Of a DNA stretch of 64,000 nucleotides, positions 6,545 through 15,083 are shown one piece after another; within the stretch, counting starts at the first letter, position 1, and the number at the start of each line of letters is the position of its first letter. This DNA comes from Actinoallomurus liliacearum (GTDB lineage: Bacteria > Actinomycetota > Actinomycetes > Streptosporangiales > Streptosporangiaceae), in contig NZ_BAABHJ010000016.1 of the NCBI RefSeq assembly GCF_039542035.1, forward strand, positions 62,001 through 126,000. The letters are read 5' to 3'. The position numbers and the translations under genes are program-made. The notes under the pieces are model-generated. The model made no database searches, was not told the origin of the DNA, and saw nothing but the letters and a program-made list of their open reading frames with translations.

Positions 6545-8563
6545 TCAGTGCCAGATTTTGACGACCGAGCCCTTCGGCGTCGGGGTGTTGGGGGGCGGGT
6601 CCTGTCCGGTCACGGGGTCGCCGGGCTGGCCGCCCGTGACCTGCACCTGGAAACCGGCCTCCACGAGCGCCTGGGCGGCCTGGGCGATCGGCTGGCCCAG
6701 CACCCCGGGGACCGGTGCCGGCTGGCCGTTCTGCTGGTCGTGGCCGTGCATTCGCTGCCACAGGCAGCCGAAGTCGAGCGGCGCGCAGTCCTTCTGCGCC
6801 TTGGTCACGGTGACGGTGACGGTCTGGCCCGGGGTGAGCTGCTGGCCGAACGGTGGGTCCTGGTTGATGACGGTGTTCGGCTGCTGCCCGTCGCCCGGGT
6901 CCTGCTCCTGCCACTGCGGGTTGAGACCGAGCTTGCTCAGCTTCTGGGCGGCGACGTCGCGCTTGAGGCCGACCAGCTTCGGCATCGTGATGCCCCTGCT
7001 GACCACGAGCGTGACGGGGTCCTCCGGGCTCTGCATCGTCTTGGCGGCGGGCCTGGTCCTGATCACCGAGCCGACCGGCACGGTGGTGCTGGCGTCCTTC
7101 ACCACGTCACCAGGAGTGAGCCCCGCCTGCTGGAGCTTCTGCTTCGCCGTGTCGAGCGGATCGTTCTTGACATCCGGGATCGCGACCGGCTGCCTGCCCT
7201 TGGACAGGATCAACGTGAGCAGGGTGCCCTTCTCGACCTTGGTGCCCGCCTGCGGCTGGACCTCGGCGACCCTGTCCTTGGGGATCTTCGGGTCGAACCG
7301 CGAGGACCCGACCTTGACCTTGAGCCCGACGTTCTCCGCGGCGACGCGGGCCTGCTCCTCGGTCAACCCCGCCAGCTTGGGCACGGCCTCCTTGTTGCCC
7401 ACCGTCTGGTACCACACGATCCCGCCGAGCAGCAGGACGATGGCGAGCGCGCCGGCGATGACGCCGTACACGCCCGGCGGCCGCAGCAGCCGGTCGCGCA
7501 TCGTCGGAGGCGGCGGCGGCTCGTGGTGCACCGTCATCGTGTGCGCGCCCAGCATCTGCGTCCCCGCGTGCGGCGGCGCGTAGCCGCCGGCGTGGTGGCC
7601 GAGCATCTGCGTCGAGCCGTCCGTGACCGTGGGGCCGACGGCCGGCGGCGGGAGCGCGGGGGTCGGGGGAGGCGGCGGTGCCGGCGCGACTCCGGCCAGC
7701 GACGCGTCGACCTCCGGCGGCAGCAGGCGGTAGACCTCGCCCGCCGCGGCGTGGAAGTGGTCGGCGTCGGACGGCCGGCGCGCCGGGTCGCGGTTGGTGG
7801 CGCTGGCCACCAGCGCGTCGATCTGCGGCGGCAGGCCCGGGATGACGCTCGAGGGCAGCGGCACCGTCTCGTTGACGTGCTTGTAGGCGACGGCCAGCGG
7901 CGTGCCGCCTTCGTACGGCTGGCGGCCGGTGAGCAGCTCGAACAGCATGATGCCCGCGGCGTACACGTCCGTACGGGCGTCGGCGTCGCCGGAGATGACC
8001 TGCTCGGGCGCGAGGTAGCCGACGGTACCGATGATCATGCCGGTCTTCGTCTGCTTGCTCGCGGTCTCGGCGCGGGCCAGGCCGAAGTCGGCGACCTTCA
8101 CCTGTCCGTCGGCGGTGAGCAGGACGTTCTCCGGCTTGACGTCGCGGTGGATCAGCCCGGCGCGGTGCGCGGCGCCCAGCGCGGACAGCACCGGCTGCAT
8201 GGCCTGCAGCGCCTCGCGCGGGCCCAGCCGGCCGCGCTCGGTCAGCAGGTCGCGCAGCGTGCGCCCGGGGACGTACTCCATCGCGAGGAAGACATAGCCC
8301 TTGTCGGTGCCCTGGTCATAGACCGCCACCACGTTGGGGTGGGACAGGGCGGCCGCGCTCTTGGCCTCACCGATGAAACGCCGGACGAACTCCTCGTCCA
8401 TGGCGAGGTTCGCATGCATGACCTTCAGCGCCACCGTACGGTCCAGCTTGGTGTCGTGACCGGCGTAAACGGTGGCCATGCCACCCCGGGCGACACGTGA
8501 CCGTACGAGGTAGCGCCCGTCGAGCACCTGCCCGACGAGGGGGTCCGCAACCGTCGTATCCAT
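6545..8563 (-). CDS. pknL: PASTA-domain Ser/Thr protein kinase (PknB/PknL-like)
   Basis: The N-terminal cytoplasmic kinase domain (residues about 17-275) has the glycine loop VARGGMATVY, catalytic Lys in VALKVMH, the HRDVKPEN catalytic loop, DFGLA and the APEQ end of the activation segment. A Pro-rich juxtamembrane linker follows, then one membrane helix (YGVIAGALAIVLLLGGIVWY). Four PASTA repeats then lie outside the cell, followed by a short KIWH tail. PASTA repeats bind peptidoglycan precursors or cell-wall fragments. The gene lies in a neighbourhood like M. tuberculosis pknL-Rv2175c-idsA2-metF. The Rv2175c-like probable substrate is encoded at 12169-12591. M. tuberculosis PknL itself lacks PASTA repeats, so the symbol is by locus context. 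Confidence 0.9.
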   Translation of the reverse strand: MDTTVADPLVGQVLDGRYLVRSRVARGGMATVYAGHDTKLDRTVALKVMHANLAMDEEFVRRFIGEAKSAAALSHPNVVAVYDQGTDKGYVFLAMEYVPGRTLRDLLTERGRLGPREALQAMQPVLSALGAAHRAGLIHRDVKPENVLLTADGQVKVADFGLARAETASKQTKTGMIIGTVGYLAPEQVISGDADARTDVYAAGIMLFELLTGRQPYEGGTPLAVAYKHVNETVPLPSSVIPGLPPQIDALVASATNRDPARRPSDADHFHAAAGEVYRLLPPEVDASLAGVAPAPPPPPTPALPPPAVGPTVTDGSTQMLGHHAGGYAPPHAGTQMLGAHTMTVHHEPPPPPTMRDRLLRPPGVYGVIAGALAIVLLLGGIVWYQTVGNKEAVPKLAGLTEEQARVAAENVGLKVKVGSSRFDPKIPKDRVAEVQPQAGTKVEKGTLLTLILSKGRQPVAIPDVKNDPLDTAKQKLQQAGLTPGDVVKDASTTVPVGSVIRTRPAAKTMQSPEDPVTLVVSRGITMPKLVGLKRDVAAQKLSKLGLNPQWQEQDPGDGQQPNTVINQDPPFGQQLTPGQTVTVTVTKAQKDCAPLDFGCLWQRMHGHDQQNGQPAPVPGVLGQPIAQAAQALVEAGFQVQVTGGQPGDPVTGQDPPPNTPTPKGSVVKIWH

Positions 8564-8598
8564 CAGGGGGAGTGTATTAGGGATTCGGGGGCATACTC

Positions 8599-8613
8599 AT
8601 CCTGACTCAGGAT
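8599..8613. promoter_or_regulatory. 15-bp palindrome upstream of the PASTA kinase gene
   Basis: ATCCTGA and TCAGGAT form perfect inverted arms around a single base, centred about 43 bp upstream of the kinase start. A TAATAC-like -10 element occurs closer to the start on the minus strand. The site could be an operator for the kinase gene; nothing identifies the binding protein. Confidence 0.35.
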
Positions 8614-8712
8614 CAAAGCATCATTCCTTGCGGGATCGAGACCGACCGCGAGGCGAACGGCCTGCTCATGGGCGTATCCGGCGCGGCCGAGGATTCCCCG
8701 CCCGCCCGCCGG

Positions 8713-9525
8713 TCAGTCGGCGGAGCTCAGTCCCTCCCACGGCGAGGACGCGTGCGCGTACCGGCGCTTGGGGATCCGGCCCGCGAGGCGGGCCAGCCGG
8801 CCGGCCTCCACCGCGTGCCGCATCGCCGCGGCCATCATGGCGGGCGACTGGGCGCGGGTGACGGCCGTGGCGAGCAGGACAGCGTCGCAGCCGAGCTCCA
8901 TGGCGAGGGCGGCGTCGCTGGCGGTCCCCAGGCCCGCGTCCAGGATCACGGGCACCCCGGCCCGCTCGACGATCAGCTCGATGTTGTGCGGGTTGCGGAT
9001 GCCCAGACCGGAGCCGATGGGGGAGCCGAGGGGCATCACCGCGGCGCAGCCGGTCTGCTCGAGGCGCCGCGCCAGGACCGGGTCGTCGTTGGTGTACGGC
9101 AGCACGACGAACCCGTCGTCGACGAGCCGCTCGGCGGCGTCGACGAGCTCGATCGGGTCGGGCAGCAGGGTCCGCTCGTCGGCGATGACCTCAAGCTTGA
9201 TCCACTCGGTGCCGAGGGCCTCGCGGGCGAGCTTGGCGGTGAGGACGGCCTCGCCCGCCGTGAAGCACCCCGCGGTGTTCGGCAGCACCCGGATGCCGCA
9301 CCGGCGAAGCACGTCGAGGACGGACCCGGGGGTGTCCGCGCCGACGCGGCGCATCGCGACGGTGGTCAGCTCGGTACCGGACGCGGTCAGCGCCTCTTCG
9401 AGGATCCGCATGCTCGGCGCCCCGCCCGTGCCCATGATCAGCCGGGACTCGAAGCTCTCGCCCGCGATGACGAGCGGCTCCGGGCCGGTGCCACCCTCGG
9501 GGGCGTCTTCGGCGTGTCGCTGCAT
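8713..9525 (-). CDS. thiG: Thiazole synthase ThiG
   Basis: ThiG makes the thiazole phosphate moiety of thiamine from deoxyxylulose 5-phosphate, dehydroglycine and ThiS-thiocarboxylate. The 270-residue barrel shows FESRLIMGTGG, the Schiff-base Lys in WIKLEVIAD, and phosphate-binding loops around DAGLGTASDAALAMELGCD. It lies 2 bp from thiS and downstream of thiO under the TPP riboswitch at 10847-10973, so it should be switched off by thiamine pyrophosphate. The first about 18 residues are not typical of the family; an internal start is possible. Confidence 0.95.
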   Translation of the reverse strand: MQRHAEDAPEGGTGPEPLVIAGESFESRLIMGTGGAPSMRILEEALTASGTELTTVAMRRVGADTPGSVLDVLRRCGIRVLPNTAGCFTAGEAVLTAKLAREALGTEWIKLEVIADERTLLPDPIELVDAAERLVDDGFVVLPYTNDDPVLARRLEQTGCAAVMPLGSPIGSGLGIRNPHNIELIVERAGVPVILDAGLGTASDAALAMELGCDAVLLATAVTRAQSPAMMAAAMRHAVEAGRLARLAGRIPKRRYAHASSPWEGLSSAD

Positions 9526-9527
9526 GG

Positions 9528-9728
9528 TCAGCCTCCCTGAACGGCGGTCAGCACCTCGATGCGGTCCGACTCGCGCAGAATCGTGGTCTTCCAGTCGGTG
9601 CGCGGCACGACCTCGTCGTTCAGCGCGACGGCGACGCCGGTGGGGTGTTCGGTCAGCGACGCGACCACGCCGGCCACCGACGAACCCTCGGGGGCGTCCC
9701 GTTCGGAGCCGTTGACAGTGATCTTCAA
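9528..9728 (-). CDS. thiS: Sulfur-carrier protein ThiS
   Basis: A 66-residue ubiquitin-like fold protein ending in Gly-Gly (TAVQGG). The C-terminal glycine is adenylated and converted to a thiocarboxylate that donates sulfur to ThiG. Typical features are the N-terminal MKITVNG, VAVALND and the R-x-E-V-L-TA-V-Q-G-G end. It overlaps thiO by 4 bp (ATGA) and is followed at once by thiG, as in most actinobacterial thiOSG operons. Confidence 0.96.
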   Translation of the reverse strand: MKITVNGSERDAPEGSSVAGVVASLTEHPTGVAVALNDEVVPRTDWKTTILRESDRIEVLTAVQGG

Positions 9729-10840
9729 TCTCGGAACCTTCCGGGTGCGAACGGCCGGATGACCTCAGGTGGCTCTCCGGTCGCGATGACGTCCGCCATG
9801 GCGTCGGCGGTGACCGGGGTGAGGAGGATGCCGTTGCGGTAGTGGCCGGTGGCGAGCAGCAGACCGGGCAGCGCCGACGGCCCGAGGACGGGGGCGTTGT
9901 CCGGCGAGCCGGGCCGCAGCCCGGCGGTCACCTCGGCGAAGGCGAGCTCGGTGACGCCGGGGACCAGCTCGTGGGCGTCGCGCAGCAGCTCCCACACCCC
10001 GCCGGCGGTCACCGTCGTGTCGTAGCCCATCTCCTCCTGGGTCGCGCCGATGACGAGCTCGCCGTCCGCGCGGGGCACCAGGTAGACCGAGGAACCGCGG
10101 ACGAGGCCGCGAACGGTGCTCCCCAGGAGGGGGAACGGGCCGCGCAGGCGTACGACCTGGCCCTTGACCGGGCGGACCGGGGGGACGGCGTCCGGCGGCA
10201 GCCCCTTCAGCTCGTGACTCCAGGGACCGGCGGCCAGCACCACCTGGTCGGCGTGGACGGTGTCGCCGCCGGCGAGACGCACGCCGACGGCGCGGTCGCG
10301 GTCCGTGAGGACCTCGGCCGCGCGGTCCCGGACCAGAGTGCCGCCCAGCCGGTCGACGGCGGCCAGCAGCGCCGCGGACAGGCGTCGCGGGTCGACCGAG
10401 CCGTCGTCGGGCGCGAACAGCCCGCCGCGTGCCGACGGCGCCAGCATGGGCTCCCGGCGGCGGCACTCCCGGCCGGTGAGCGCCTCGGCGGCGAGGCCGA
10501 GCGACTCCTGGAAACGGCGCAGCTCGTCCAGTACGGCCAGGTCGTCGGAGTCGAGGGCGACCTGCAGCACCCCGTCGCGCCGGTACGCGGTGTCCCGGCC
10601 GGAGACCTCCTCCAGCTCGGCGACGAAGGAGGGGTACCGGTCGCGGGACTCGATACCGAGCCGCAGCAGGGCGTCCTCGCCGTAGTTCGCCTCGGTGACG
10701 GGGGTCAGCATGCCGGCGGCGACCCGCGACGCCTTGCTCGCCGGCTCCGGGTCGACGACCGTGACCTCGATGCCACGGCTCAGGGATCGCCACGCGATCC
10801 CGAGGCCGATCACTCCGCCGCCCACAATGACCACGTGCAC
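9725..10840 (-). CDS. thiO: Glycine oxidase ThiO
   Basis: A 371-residue FAD-dependent D-amino-acid oxidase-type enzyme. The N-terminal dinucleotide fold is VVIVGGGVIGLGIAWRSLSRG; a C-terminal G-L-R-P-G-S-P-D-N-A-P motif and GHYRNGILL follow. It oxidises glycine to the imine used by ThiG in thiazole formation. It is the first gene after the TPP riboswitch and overlaps thiS by 4 bp. Confidence 0.94.
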   Translation of the reverse strand: MHVVIVGGGVIGLGIAWRSLSRGIEVTVVDPEPASKASRVAAGMLTPVTEANYGEDALLRLGIESRDRYPSFVAELEEVSGRDTAYRRDGVLQVALDSDDLAVLDELRRFQESLGLAAEALTGRECRRREPMLAPSARGGLFAPDDGSVDPRRLSAALLAAVDRLGGTLVRDRAAEVLTDRDRAVGVRLAGGDTVHADQVVLAAGPWSHELKGLPPDAVPPVRPVKGQVVRLRGPFPLLGSTVRGLVRGSSVYLVPRADGELVIGATQEEMGYDTTVTAGGVWELLRDAHELVPGVTELAFAEVTAGLRPGSPDNAPVLGPSALPGLLLATGHYRNGILLTPVTADAMADVIATGEPPEVIRPFAPGRFRD

Positions 10841-10846
10841 GTGTGC

Positions 10847-10973
10847 GCTCCCTTCGCCGGCATGATCCGGATCAGGTCCAGAGCCCGCGCCGACCGGGGT
10901 GGTCGTCGAGGCGGGCTCATGCGGTCGGCGGCCGCTGTGCCGCCCTCTCAGCCCGGTGCGCCGGACTCCCGCG
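10847..10973 (-). promoter_or_regulatory. TPP riboswitch (THI element)
   Basis: On the minus strand the leader carries the two THI-box hallmarks. One is GGGCTGAGAGGG in the 5' half; the other is ACCTGATCCGGATCATGCC with GGCGAAGGGAGC in the 3' half. The element ends about 7 nt from the thiO start, so it probably acts by occluding translation initiation of the thiO-thiS-thiG operon when thiamine pyrophosphate is bound. Confidence 0.95.
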
Positions 10974-11003
10974 CTTACGTCAACAGACTATAAGGTCGCG
11001 AAC

Positions 11004-12176
11004 ATGGAGCGGGTGATCGTCGCAGGCGGTGGACTGGCGGGCGTCCGGACCATCGAGGCGCTGCGGGCCCAGGGCCACACCGGCCGGCTGACCCTCGTCG
11101 GAGCCGAGCCGCACCGGCCGTACGACCGGCCGCCGCTGTCCAAGGGTGTGCTGCGCGGGGACGTCGACGACACGACCGTCGAGGCCGACTGGACGGCGCT
11201 GGACTGCGAACTGCTTCTCGGCCACCGTGTGACCGGTCTCACCGACGTCCTGGAGACGACGGCGGGCCCCCTCGGCTTCGACGGCCTGGTGATCGCGACC
11301 GGCGCGTCGCCGATCCGGCTGCCCGGCGAGGGCCCACAGCACGTGCTGCGCACCATCGACGACGCCCGGGCGCTCCGCGCCGAGCTGCGCCCCGGAGCCC
11401 GGGTCGCGATCGTGGGCGCCGGCTGGATCGGCGCGGAGGTCGCGACGGCGGCAGCCGCGGCCGGCTGCCGTGTCACGGTGGTCGAGGCCGCCGACGCCCC
11501 CCTCTCCGGGGCCGTCGCCGCCGAGGTCGGCACGAAGACGACGGGCTGGTACGCCGAGGCGGGGATCGAGCTCCGTACCGGCGTCAAGGTCGCGTCCGTG
11601 GAGCGGGGCGGTCTCGATCTGGCGGGCGGCGGCTCGATCGAGGCGGACGTCGTCCTGACGGGCGTGGGAGTCCGTCCCGAGACCGCCTGGCTCGAAGGGT
11701 CGGGCCTGACCCTCGACAACGGCGTCGCCGTCGACGAACGACTGCGCACCGGCCGTCCGGGGGTCTACGCGGTCGGGGACTGCGCCGCGTGGTGGTCGTC
11801 GAGGTTCCGGCGCCGCCTGCGCGTCGAGCATTGGGACACCGCGCTGAACGCCCCGGAGGTCGCGGCCGCGGGCCTGCTGGGCGGCGACCGGCTCTACGAC
11901 CCGGTGCCGTACTTCTGGTCGGAGCAGTTCGGGCACATGGTGCAGTACGCCGGGCATCACCCGGTGGCCGACATCATGGTCTGGCGCGGCGACCCGACGG
12001 CCGCCGGCGGGTGGTCGGCCTGCTGGCTGGCCGACGATCGGCTTGTGGCGATCCTCACTGTCGACCGACCACGCGATCTTGCGCAGGGCAGGCGTATCAT
12101 CGCAGGTCAGAAGCGAGTTGACCGGTCAGCGCTGGCGGATCCCGCCATTCCGGTCAAGGAGACCGTCCGTGAGTGA
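11004..12176 (+). CDS. NAD(P)/FAD-dependent ferredoxin-reductase-type oxidoreductase
   Basis: A 390-residue pyridine-nucleotide disulfide-type reductase with an N-terminal FAD site (VIVAGGGLAGVRTIEALRAQG), a DRPPLSKGVL motif, a central NAD(P)H site (VAIVGAGWIGAEVATAAAAAG), and a second FAD motif (VYAVGDCA). The C-terminal domain includes VEHWDTALN and FWSEQFG, as in rubredoxin/ferredoxin reductases serving P450 or dioxygenase systems. No ferredoxin gene is adjacent. It diverges from the thiO operon and overlaps the next gene by 8 bp. Its partner is unknown; the P450 at 36825 is one distant candidate. Confidence 0.87.
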   Translation: MERVIVAGGGLAGVRTIEALRAQGHTGRLTLVGAEPHRPYDRPPLSKGVLRGDVDDTTVEADWTALDCELLLGHRVTGLTDVLETTAGPLGFDGLVIATGASPIRLPGEGPQHVLRTIDDARALRAELRPGARVAIVGAGWIGAEVATAAAAAGCRVTVVEAADAPLSGAVAAEVGTKTTGWYAEAGIELRTGVKVASVERGGLDLAGGGSIEADVVLTGVGVRPETAWLEGSGLTLDNGVAVDERLRTGRPGVYAVGDCAAWWSSRFRRRLRVEHWDTALNAPEVAAAGLLGGDRLYDPVPYFWSEQFGHMVQYAGHHPVADIMVWRGDPTAAGGWSACWLADDRLVAILTVDRPRDLAQGRRIIAGQKRVDRSALADPAIPVKETVRE

Positions 12177-12591
12177 GGTTTCAGAAGATGCCGAAGGTGG
12201 TAGGCAGGGTTCCGTGACGCACACCGTTGCCGAAATCGAGATCGACCGACAGACCGACGCACTGGTGGGCGAATGGCTCACCCTTCGCGAAGCGGCCGAC
12301 AAGCTCGGCCTCGATCTCAAGCGAGTCAAGCAGCTTCTCCGCGACCACAAGCTCCTGGGAGTGCAGCGCGCCGAAGGGCTCTGCGTCCCGGCGGCGTTCA
12401 TCTCCGGCGATCAGCCCCTCAAGGGACTCCAGAGCACCCTGACGGTCCTCGCCGACTCCGGCTTCGGCAACGCCGAGGCGCTGCGCTGGCTGTTCACCGA
12501 GGACGACTCCCTTCCGGGCTCTCCCGTCCAGGCGCTCATCCAGCACCGTGTCAAGGAGATCAACCGGCGCGCCCAGGCGCTGGCCCTTTGA
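12169..12591 (+). CDS. Rv2175c-like DNA-binding protein
   Basis: A 140-residue protein with a winged-helix/helix-turn-helix core (WLTLREAADKLGLDLKRVKQLL) and a C-terminal segment (LQSTLTVLADSGF, EALRWLF, PVQALIQHRVKEINRRAQAL) typical of the Rv2175c family. In M. tuberculosis Rv2175c is bound to DNA and is a PknL substrate. Its N-terminal acidic tail here includes Ser/Thr positions that could be phosphorylated. GTG 12169 was chosen because AAGGAGA stands 6 nt upstream. The start overlaps the reductase gene's end. Confidence 0.85.
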   Translation: MSEVSEDAEGGRQGSVTHTVAEIEIDRQTDALVGEWLTLREAADKLGLDLKRVKQLLRDHKLLGVQRAEGLCVPAAFISGDQPLKGLQSTLTVLADSGFGNAEALRWLFTEDDSLPGSPVQALIQHRVKEINRRAQALAL

Positions 12592-12642
12592 TCCGCGGAG
12601 GGCACGCCGCAGGTCCCCGCACCATCGGCGAAAGGGCCCGCG

Positions 12643-13326
12643 GTGGCCAGGCACCTGCCCTCTGAACGCGCCGTGACCCTGCGGGCCCGGCTCGACCGGG
12701 CCCGCCTCTACCTCTGCACGGACGCGCGCGAGGCACAGGGCGACCTCGAGGAGTTCCTCGACACGGCGCTGGCCGGCGGCGTCGACATCGTGCAGCTCCG
12801 GCAGAAGGGCCTCGAGGCGCGGCAGGAGATCGAGTACCTCTCGGTCTTCCGCGCCGCCTGCGACAAGCACGGCGCCCTGCTGGCGGTGAACGACCGCGCC
12901 GACATCGCTCACACCGTACGCGCCGACGTCCTGCACCTGGGCCAGGACGACCTCCCGGTCCAGGCGGCGCGCGCCATCGTGGGCCAGGACATCCTCATCG
13001 GCCGGTCGACGCACTCGGAGGCGCAGGCGGCCGCCGCGGCCATCGAACCCGGCGTCGACTACTTCTGCGTGGGCCCGACCTGGCCGACGCCGACCAAGCC
13101 CGGCCGGCCGGCCCCCGGACTCGGGCTGCTGGAGTACGTCGCCGGGCGCGGGTTCCCCCGGCCGTGGTTCGCGATCGGCGGTATCGACGCGGGCAACCTC
13201 GACCAGGTGCTGGCCACCGGGGCCCGTCGCGTCGTCGTCGTCCGCGCGATCACCGAGGCCGGCGATCCACGCGGCGCCGCCGCCGAGCTCGCCCGCCCGC
13301 TCCGCGCCGCGGACCAGACGTTCTGA
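12643..13326 (+). CDS. thiE: Thiamine-phosphate synthase ThiE
   Basis: The enzyme joins hydroxymethylpyrimidine pyrophosphate with the thiazole phosphate made by ThiG to give thiamine monophosphate. The 227-residue barrel has the family sequence IVQLRQKG, LLAVNDRADIA, VLHLGQDDLP, IGRSTHSEAQA, DYFCVGPTWPTPTKPGRPAPGL and WFAIGGIDAGN. The GTG start follows GAAAGGGCC. It is not in the thiOSG operon but lies on the opposite strand 1.8 kb away, downstream of the Rv2175c-like gene. No separate riboswitch is seen. Confidence 0.95.
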   Translation: MARHLPSERAVTLRARLDRARLYLCTDAREAQGDLEEFLDTALAGGVDIVQLRQKGLEARQEIEYLSVFRAACDKHGALLAVNDRADIAHTVRADVLHLGQDDLPVQAARAIVGQDILIGRSTHSEAQAAAAAIEPGVDYFCVGPTWPTPTKPGRPAPGLGLLEYVAGRGFPRPWFAIGGIDAGNLDQVLATGARRVVVVRAITEAGDPRGAAAELARPLRAADQTF

Positions 13327-13363
13327 CCGACCCGGCACCCGATCGCCGGCTCGATGCGCGAGA

Positions 13364-13537
13364 ATGGAAGACGTGATCAGCAACCCTGACGACGAGCGCC
13401 TGGTGGAGCTGGCCGACGACGACGATCTGGTGGTGTTGCCCGACCAGACGCGCGACGAATCCGAGCTCGGCTGGGGCGACTACCCCTCAGATGACGACGA
13501 CGCCCGCCTCCTGGAGGACCGGCCGCCGCACTGGTGA
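13364..13537 (+). CDS. Small acidic protein (57 aa)
   Basis: A short frame encodes a strongly acidic 57-residue peptide with clusters of Asp (VELADDDDLVVLP and YPSDDDDARLLEDRPPHW). It starts 37 bp after thiE and is followed directly by a strong terminator at 13576-13614, which supports it as the last gene of the thiE transcript. I do not recognise a family with assigned function. GAGAATG context offers only a weak ribosome site; a GTG at 13373 is an alternative. Confidence 0.6.
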   Translation: MEDVISNPDDERLVELADDDDLVVLPDQTRDESELGWGDYPSDDDDARLLEDRPPHW

Positions 13538-13575
13538 CGGACTCCGCCGGGGCGGTGAGTCCGCCGATACGACAG

Positions 13576-13614
13576 GAGCCCTTGGCCCGCGACGCGGGCC
13601 AAGGGCTCTTCTTC
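13576..13614 (+). terminator. Intrinsic terminator after the thiE unit
   Basis: A perfect 15-bp stem (GAGCCCTTGGCCCGC and its complement) closes on a 3-nt loop and is followed by TTCTTC on the plus strand. It ends the thiE-small acidic gene transcript. Confidence 0.88.
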
Positions 13615-13683
13615 ATGTGGGGGCGGTGGCCGGCTCTCGGCCGGCGGCTGCTCGGGGGCGCCCCCGTCGCGTCGGGTGCGGGC

Positions 13684-13854
13684 TCAGGGATGGACCGGCA
13701 GGCCCAGGCCCAGCAGGAACCCGGCGACGGCCACCAGCGTCAGCGCGAGGATGAGTCGGCGGCTGCGCGGGGTCCGGCGCGGCGCCGGCGCGGAGACGCG
13801 CACTCGGGTCGCGGGTTCGGCGATACGCGGCGGGTAAGGCGTGTCGAGCTTCAT
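13684..13854 (-). CDS. Small membrane-anchored protein (56 aa)
   Basis: A minus-strand frame from ATG 13854 encodes MKLDTPYPPR, then an Arg/Pro-rich stretch, then one membrane helix (LILALTLVAVAGFLLGLGL), ending PVHP. Such tiny basic single-pass proteins are common in actinomycetes and have no assigned role. It lies between the thiE terminator and the polyprenyl synthetase gene. An upstream ATG at 13875 stops after seven codons. Codon bias is normal for the window, supporting a real gene. Confidence 0.5.
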   Translation of the reverse strand: MKLDTPYPPRIAEPATRVRVSAPAPRRTPRSRRLILALTLVAVAGFLLGLGLPVHP

Positions 13855-13972
13855 GCGGTCAATCGATCGGTCATGCCCCCATTGTTAACCACCGAAACCG
13901 CATTTGTCCGGCGAATGTTGATCCCCGGTCGTTCCGCAGGTCAGACGCGAGGGGCCGTGGGGCGGGGGCTCG

Positions 13973-15034
13973 TCAGACGCGGCGGGCGGTGGCGGCGATC
14001 GTCAGGTCCGACAGCGCCGCACGCGCCTCGGCGGTGAGCGGCGCGCTCGTGAGCGCGCCGGACGCCTCGTCGGCGTACCGGTCGATCATCCGCTCGCAGG
14101 CGTCCAGCGCACCGGTCTCCACGATGATCGCCCGGAGCCGTTCGACCCCGTCGGCGTCGAGCCCGGGGTCGCCCAGCAGGCGCTCCACCGTCTCGGCCTG
14201 CGCCGGTGCGGAGCGTTCCAGGGTCAGCGCGATCAGGACGGTGCGCTTGCCCTCGCGCAGGTCGTCGCCCGCGGGCTTGCCGGTCTCGGCCGGATCCCCG
14301 AAGACGCCCAGGACGTCGTCGCGTAGCTGGAAGGCGATGCCCAGCGGCATGCCGTACGCCGACAGTGCGGCCATCTCCCCGGATCCGGCCAGCGCCGCCC
14401 CGAGCTGCAGCGGCCGTTCGATGGTGTACTTGGCGGCCTTGAACCGGACCACCTGGAGGGCCGCCTCGACCATGGCCCGCGGATCGACGCCGCACCCTCG
14501 GGCCTGCCCGACCAGGTCGAGGTACTGCCCGCACATGACCTCGGTGCGCATGACGTCGAAGACGGGCCGTCCACGCCGCAGCGCGTCCTCCGGAAGGCCG
14601 CTGCCCTGGAACATCTCGTCGCTCCAGGTCAGGCACACGTCGCCGAGGAGGATCGCCGCGCCCGCGCCGAACGCCTCGGCCGAACCCCGCCACCCCGACG
14701 CGGCGTGCAGCGCCTCGAACCGGCGGTGCGCGGAGGGCTGACCGCGCCTCGTGTCGCTGCCGTCCATGACGTCGTCGTGGATCAGCGCGCTGGCCTGCAG
14801 GAGCTCGAGCGAGGCCGCCGCGGCGAAGATCTCCGGGCAGTCCCCGCCGCCGGAGCCGCGCCAGCCCCAGTAGCAGAACGCGGGACGCAGCCGCTTGCCA
14901 CCCGCGAGCAGCGCGTCGAGCGCCGTCACCATGGGCACCAGATCGTCACCGAGAGTGCTCAGCATGGGGCGCTGCCGGTCGACGAAGGCATGCAGCGCCG
15001 CGTCGACCTCCTTACGTACGCGACTGGGGGCCAT
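13973..15034 (-). CDS. Polyprenyl synthetase (geranylgeranyl/short-chain type)
   Basis: A 353-residue trans-prenyltransferase. The first aspartate-rich motif is in LIHDDVMDGSDTRRGQPS, and the second region is FQLRDDVLGVFGDPAETGKPAGDDL. In the latter the third Asp is replaced by Gly, as in IdsA-type enzymes. GGKRLRPAFCYWG provides the isopentenyl diphosphate-binding Lys/Arg. Length and neighbours (metF divergent, Rv2175c-like gene nearby) fit M. tuberculosis idsA2 (Rv2173). The product would be geranyl to geranylgeranyl diphosphate for menaquinone, carotenoids or lipid carriers. Start ATG 15034 is 49 bp from the divergent metF start; a longer frame exists upstream but is antisense to metF. Confidence 0.93.
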   Translation of the reverse strand: MAPSRVRKEVDAALHAFVDRQRPMLSTLGDDLVPMVTALDALLAGGKRLRPAFCYWGWRGSGGGDCPEIFAAAASLELLQASALIHDDVMDGSDTRRGQPSAHRRFEALHAASGWRGSAEAFGAGAAILLGDVCLTWSDEMFQGSGLPEDALRRGRPVFDVMRTEVMCGQYLDLVGQARGCGVDPRAMVEAALQVVRFKAAKYTIERPLQLGAALAGSGEMAALSAYGMPLGIAFQLRDDVLGVFGDPAETGKPAGDDLREGKRTVLIALTLERSAPAQAETVERLLGDPGLDADGVERLRAIIVETGALDACERMIDRYADEASGALTSAPLTAEARAALSDLTIAATARRV

Positions 15035-15083
15035 GAAGTCGAGACTAGTGGTCCTCGAGGCTCGCCCCGTTACGCTGGTCTGC

